Positions 63,098 to 64,000 of a stretch of 64,000 nucleotides of DNA are shown piece by piece (position 1 is the stretch's first letter; every line of letters starts with the position of its first letter). The notes beneath the pieces are model-generated. The model saw nothing but the letters and a program-made list of their open reading frames with translations. It was not told the DNA's origin and did not search any database. The DNA comes from Peristeroidobacter soli. Lineage in GTDB: Bacteria; Pseudomonadota; Gammaproteobacteria; Steroidobacterales; Steroidobacteraceae. The stretch covers positions 1,488,001 to 1,552,000 of the forward strand of contig NZ_RYEV01000003.1 of assembly GCF_004138485.1 (NCBI RefSeq), written 5' to 3'. Position numbers and translations under genes: made by a program.

Positions 63098-64000
63098 TTA
63101 TCGAATGACGCCGAGTTCTTTGCCTACTGCGGTGAATGCGGCCACGGCTTTGTCCAGCTGTTGGGTGGTATGAGCCGCCGACATCTGGGTGCGGATCCGC
63201 GCCTTACCGTGCGGGACCACTGGGAATGAGAATCCGATGACATAGACCCCGTGATCGAGCAGCCGCTGCGCGAACTCGGACGCGACCTTTGCATCGCCGA
63301 GCATGACCGGAATGATGGGATGTTCGCCCGGCACCAGATTGAAGCCGGCCGCGCTCATCTGTTTGCGGAAGTGCGCCGAATTTTCCCAAAGGCGAGAGCG
63401 CAGCTTGTCGTCGGCTTCGAGCAGATCGAGCACCCGCAGGCTCGCGGCGGCGATGAATGGCGGGATGCTGTTGGAGAACAGGTAGGGGCGCGAGCGCTGC
63501 CGCAGCCAGGTGATGATTTCCTTGCGGCCCGACGTGTAGCCGCCAGCCGCGCCGCCGAGCGCCTTGCCGAGCGTGCCGGTGATGATATCGACGCGATCCA
63601 TCACGCCGCGCAACTCATGCGTGCCGCGCCCGCGCTCACCGACAAAGCCCACTGAGTGCGAGTCATCGACCATCACGAGCGCATCGTAACGATCAGCCAG
63701 ATCGCAGATCTCCTTCAAGCGGGCGATCACCCCGTCCATCGAGAACACGCCGTCGGTGGCGATGAGGCGCACGCGGCAGTTCGCGGCTTCTTTCAGGCGG
63801 GTTTCCAGCTCGTCCAGATCGTTGTTGGCGTAACGAAAACGCTGCGCTTTGCACAGCCGGATGCCATCGATGATGCTGGCGTGATTCAGAGAGTCGCTGA
63901 TGACCGCGTCCTGCTCGTCGAGCAGGGTTTCGAACAAGCCGCCGTTGGCGTCGAAACAGGACGAATACAGAATGGTGTCGTCGGTGCCCAGAAAGCGGCT
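63098..64000 (-). CDS. kbl: 2-amino-3-ketobutyrate CoA ligase, 5' end beyond window
   Basis: This PLP enzyme cleaves 2-amino-3-ketobutyrate with CoA to glycine and acetyl-CoA. I extended the frame to the window edge; the outermost residues read [20 protein letters not shown], which continues into [13 protein letters not shown]. The family features are present: [37 protein letters not shown], the PLP lysine in [16 protein letters not shown], and [11 protein letters not shown]. The 301 visible residues lack about the first 95 of a normal 398-residue protein, including the start. It is co-transcribed with tdh. Confidence 0.95.
   Translation of the reverse strand, partial: SRFLGTDDTILYSSCFDANGGLFETLLDEQDAVISDSLNHASIIDGIRLCKAQRFRYANNDLDELETRLKEAANCRVRLIATDGVFSMDGVIARLKEICDLADRYDALVMVDDSHSVGFVGERGRGTHELRGVMDRVDIITGTLGKALGGAAGGYTSGRKEIITWLRQRSRPYLFSNSIPPFIAAASLRVLDLLEADDKLRSRLWENSAHFRKQMSAAGFNLVPGEHPIIPVMLGDAKVASEFAQRLLDHGVYVIGFSFPVVPHGKARIRTQMSAAHTTQQLDKAVAAFTAVGKELGVIR

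Overview
The window is a stretch of chromosome from a high-GC gammaproteobacterium. The lineage is inferred from conserved gene order: holC-pepA-lptFG; tsaE-amidase-mutL-miaA-hfq-hflX-hflK-hflC-DUF2065-purA; rnr-rlmB ... rpsF-rpsR-DUF2232-rplI-dnaB-alr; corB/ypjD divergent from ffh-rpsP-rimM-trmD-rplS. The gene content (folK-deoxynucleoside kinase-panB-panC, an endonuclease-type MutL, a CHASE2 Ser/Thr kinase, TreZ with a debranching enzyme) points to a lineage near Xanthomonadales/Nevskiales/Steroidobacterales rather than enterics. No sequence search was possible, so the family is a guess. Codon use looks uniform. I saw no insertion sequence, prophage, integrase or CRISPR array.

Layout. 1-4633: the end of holC, pepA, and the divergent LPS-export permeases lptF/lptG with an RDD membrane protein. 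4733-9243: a four-gene minus-strand operon for a gliding-type (GldFG-like) ABC exporter with a DUF4340 partner. 9244-9789: the only gene-free stretch over 300 bases, holding a strong plus-strand terminator and possibly an orphan small RNA. 9790-10820: an unrecognised two-domain protein and tRNA-Glu(CTC). 10922-15445: pcnB, folK, deoxynucleoside kinase, panB, panC. 15490-22804: queG, divergent from nnr-tsaE-amidase-mutL-miaA. 23012-28250: hfq, hflX, hflK, hflC, DUF2065, purA, closed by a rho-independent terminator. 28399-33912: accessory genes, namely a low-complexity BON protein, a cytosolic copper-storage-like protein, and a treZ/glycogen-debranching pair. 34065-44419: tRNA-Leu(CAG), rnr, rlmB, an MHYT-GGDEF-EAL protein on the opposite strand, then the S6 operon through dnaB and alr. 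44600-49004: a Ser/Thr phospho-signalling operon (kinase, PP2C phosphatase, FHA protein). 49287-56008: radA, a DUF21-less CorB, ypjD, ffh, and the rpsP-rimM-trmD-rplS operon. 56151-64000: a sorbosone-dehydrogenase-like beta-propeller, sppA, an uncharacterised three-gene envelope cluster (polytopic membrane protein, vWA lipoprotein, SleB-type wall hydrolase), and the threonine catabolism pair tdh-kbl, with kbl cut by the right edge.

Most of the window is core housekeeping. The parts worth following up are the polytopic membrane/vWA/SleB cluster, the FUS-like low-complexity BON protein beside the copper protein, the CorB homologue without its membrane domain, the kinase-phosphatase-FHA operon, a Shine-Dalgarno-sequestering leader ahead of rpsF, and the candidate small RNA at 9643-9776.
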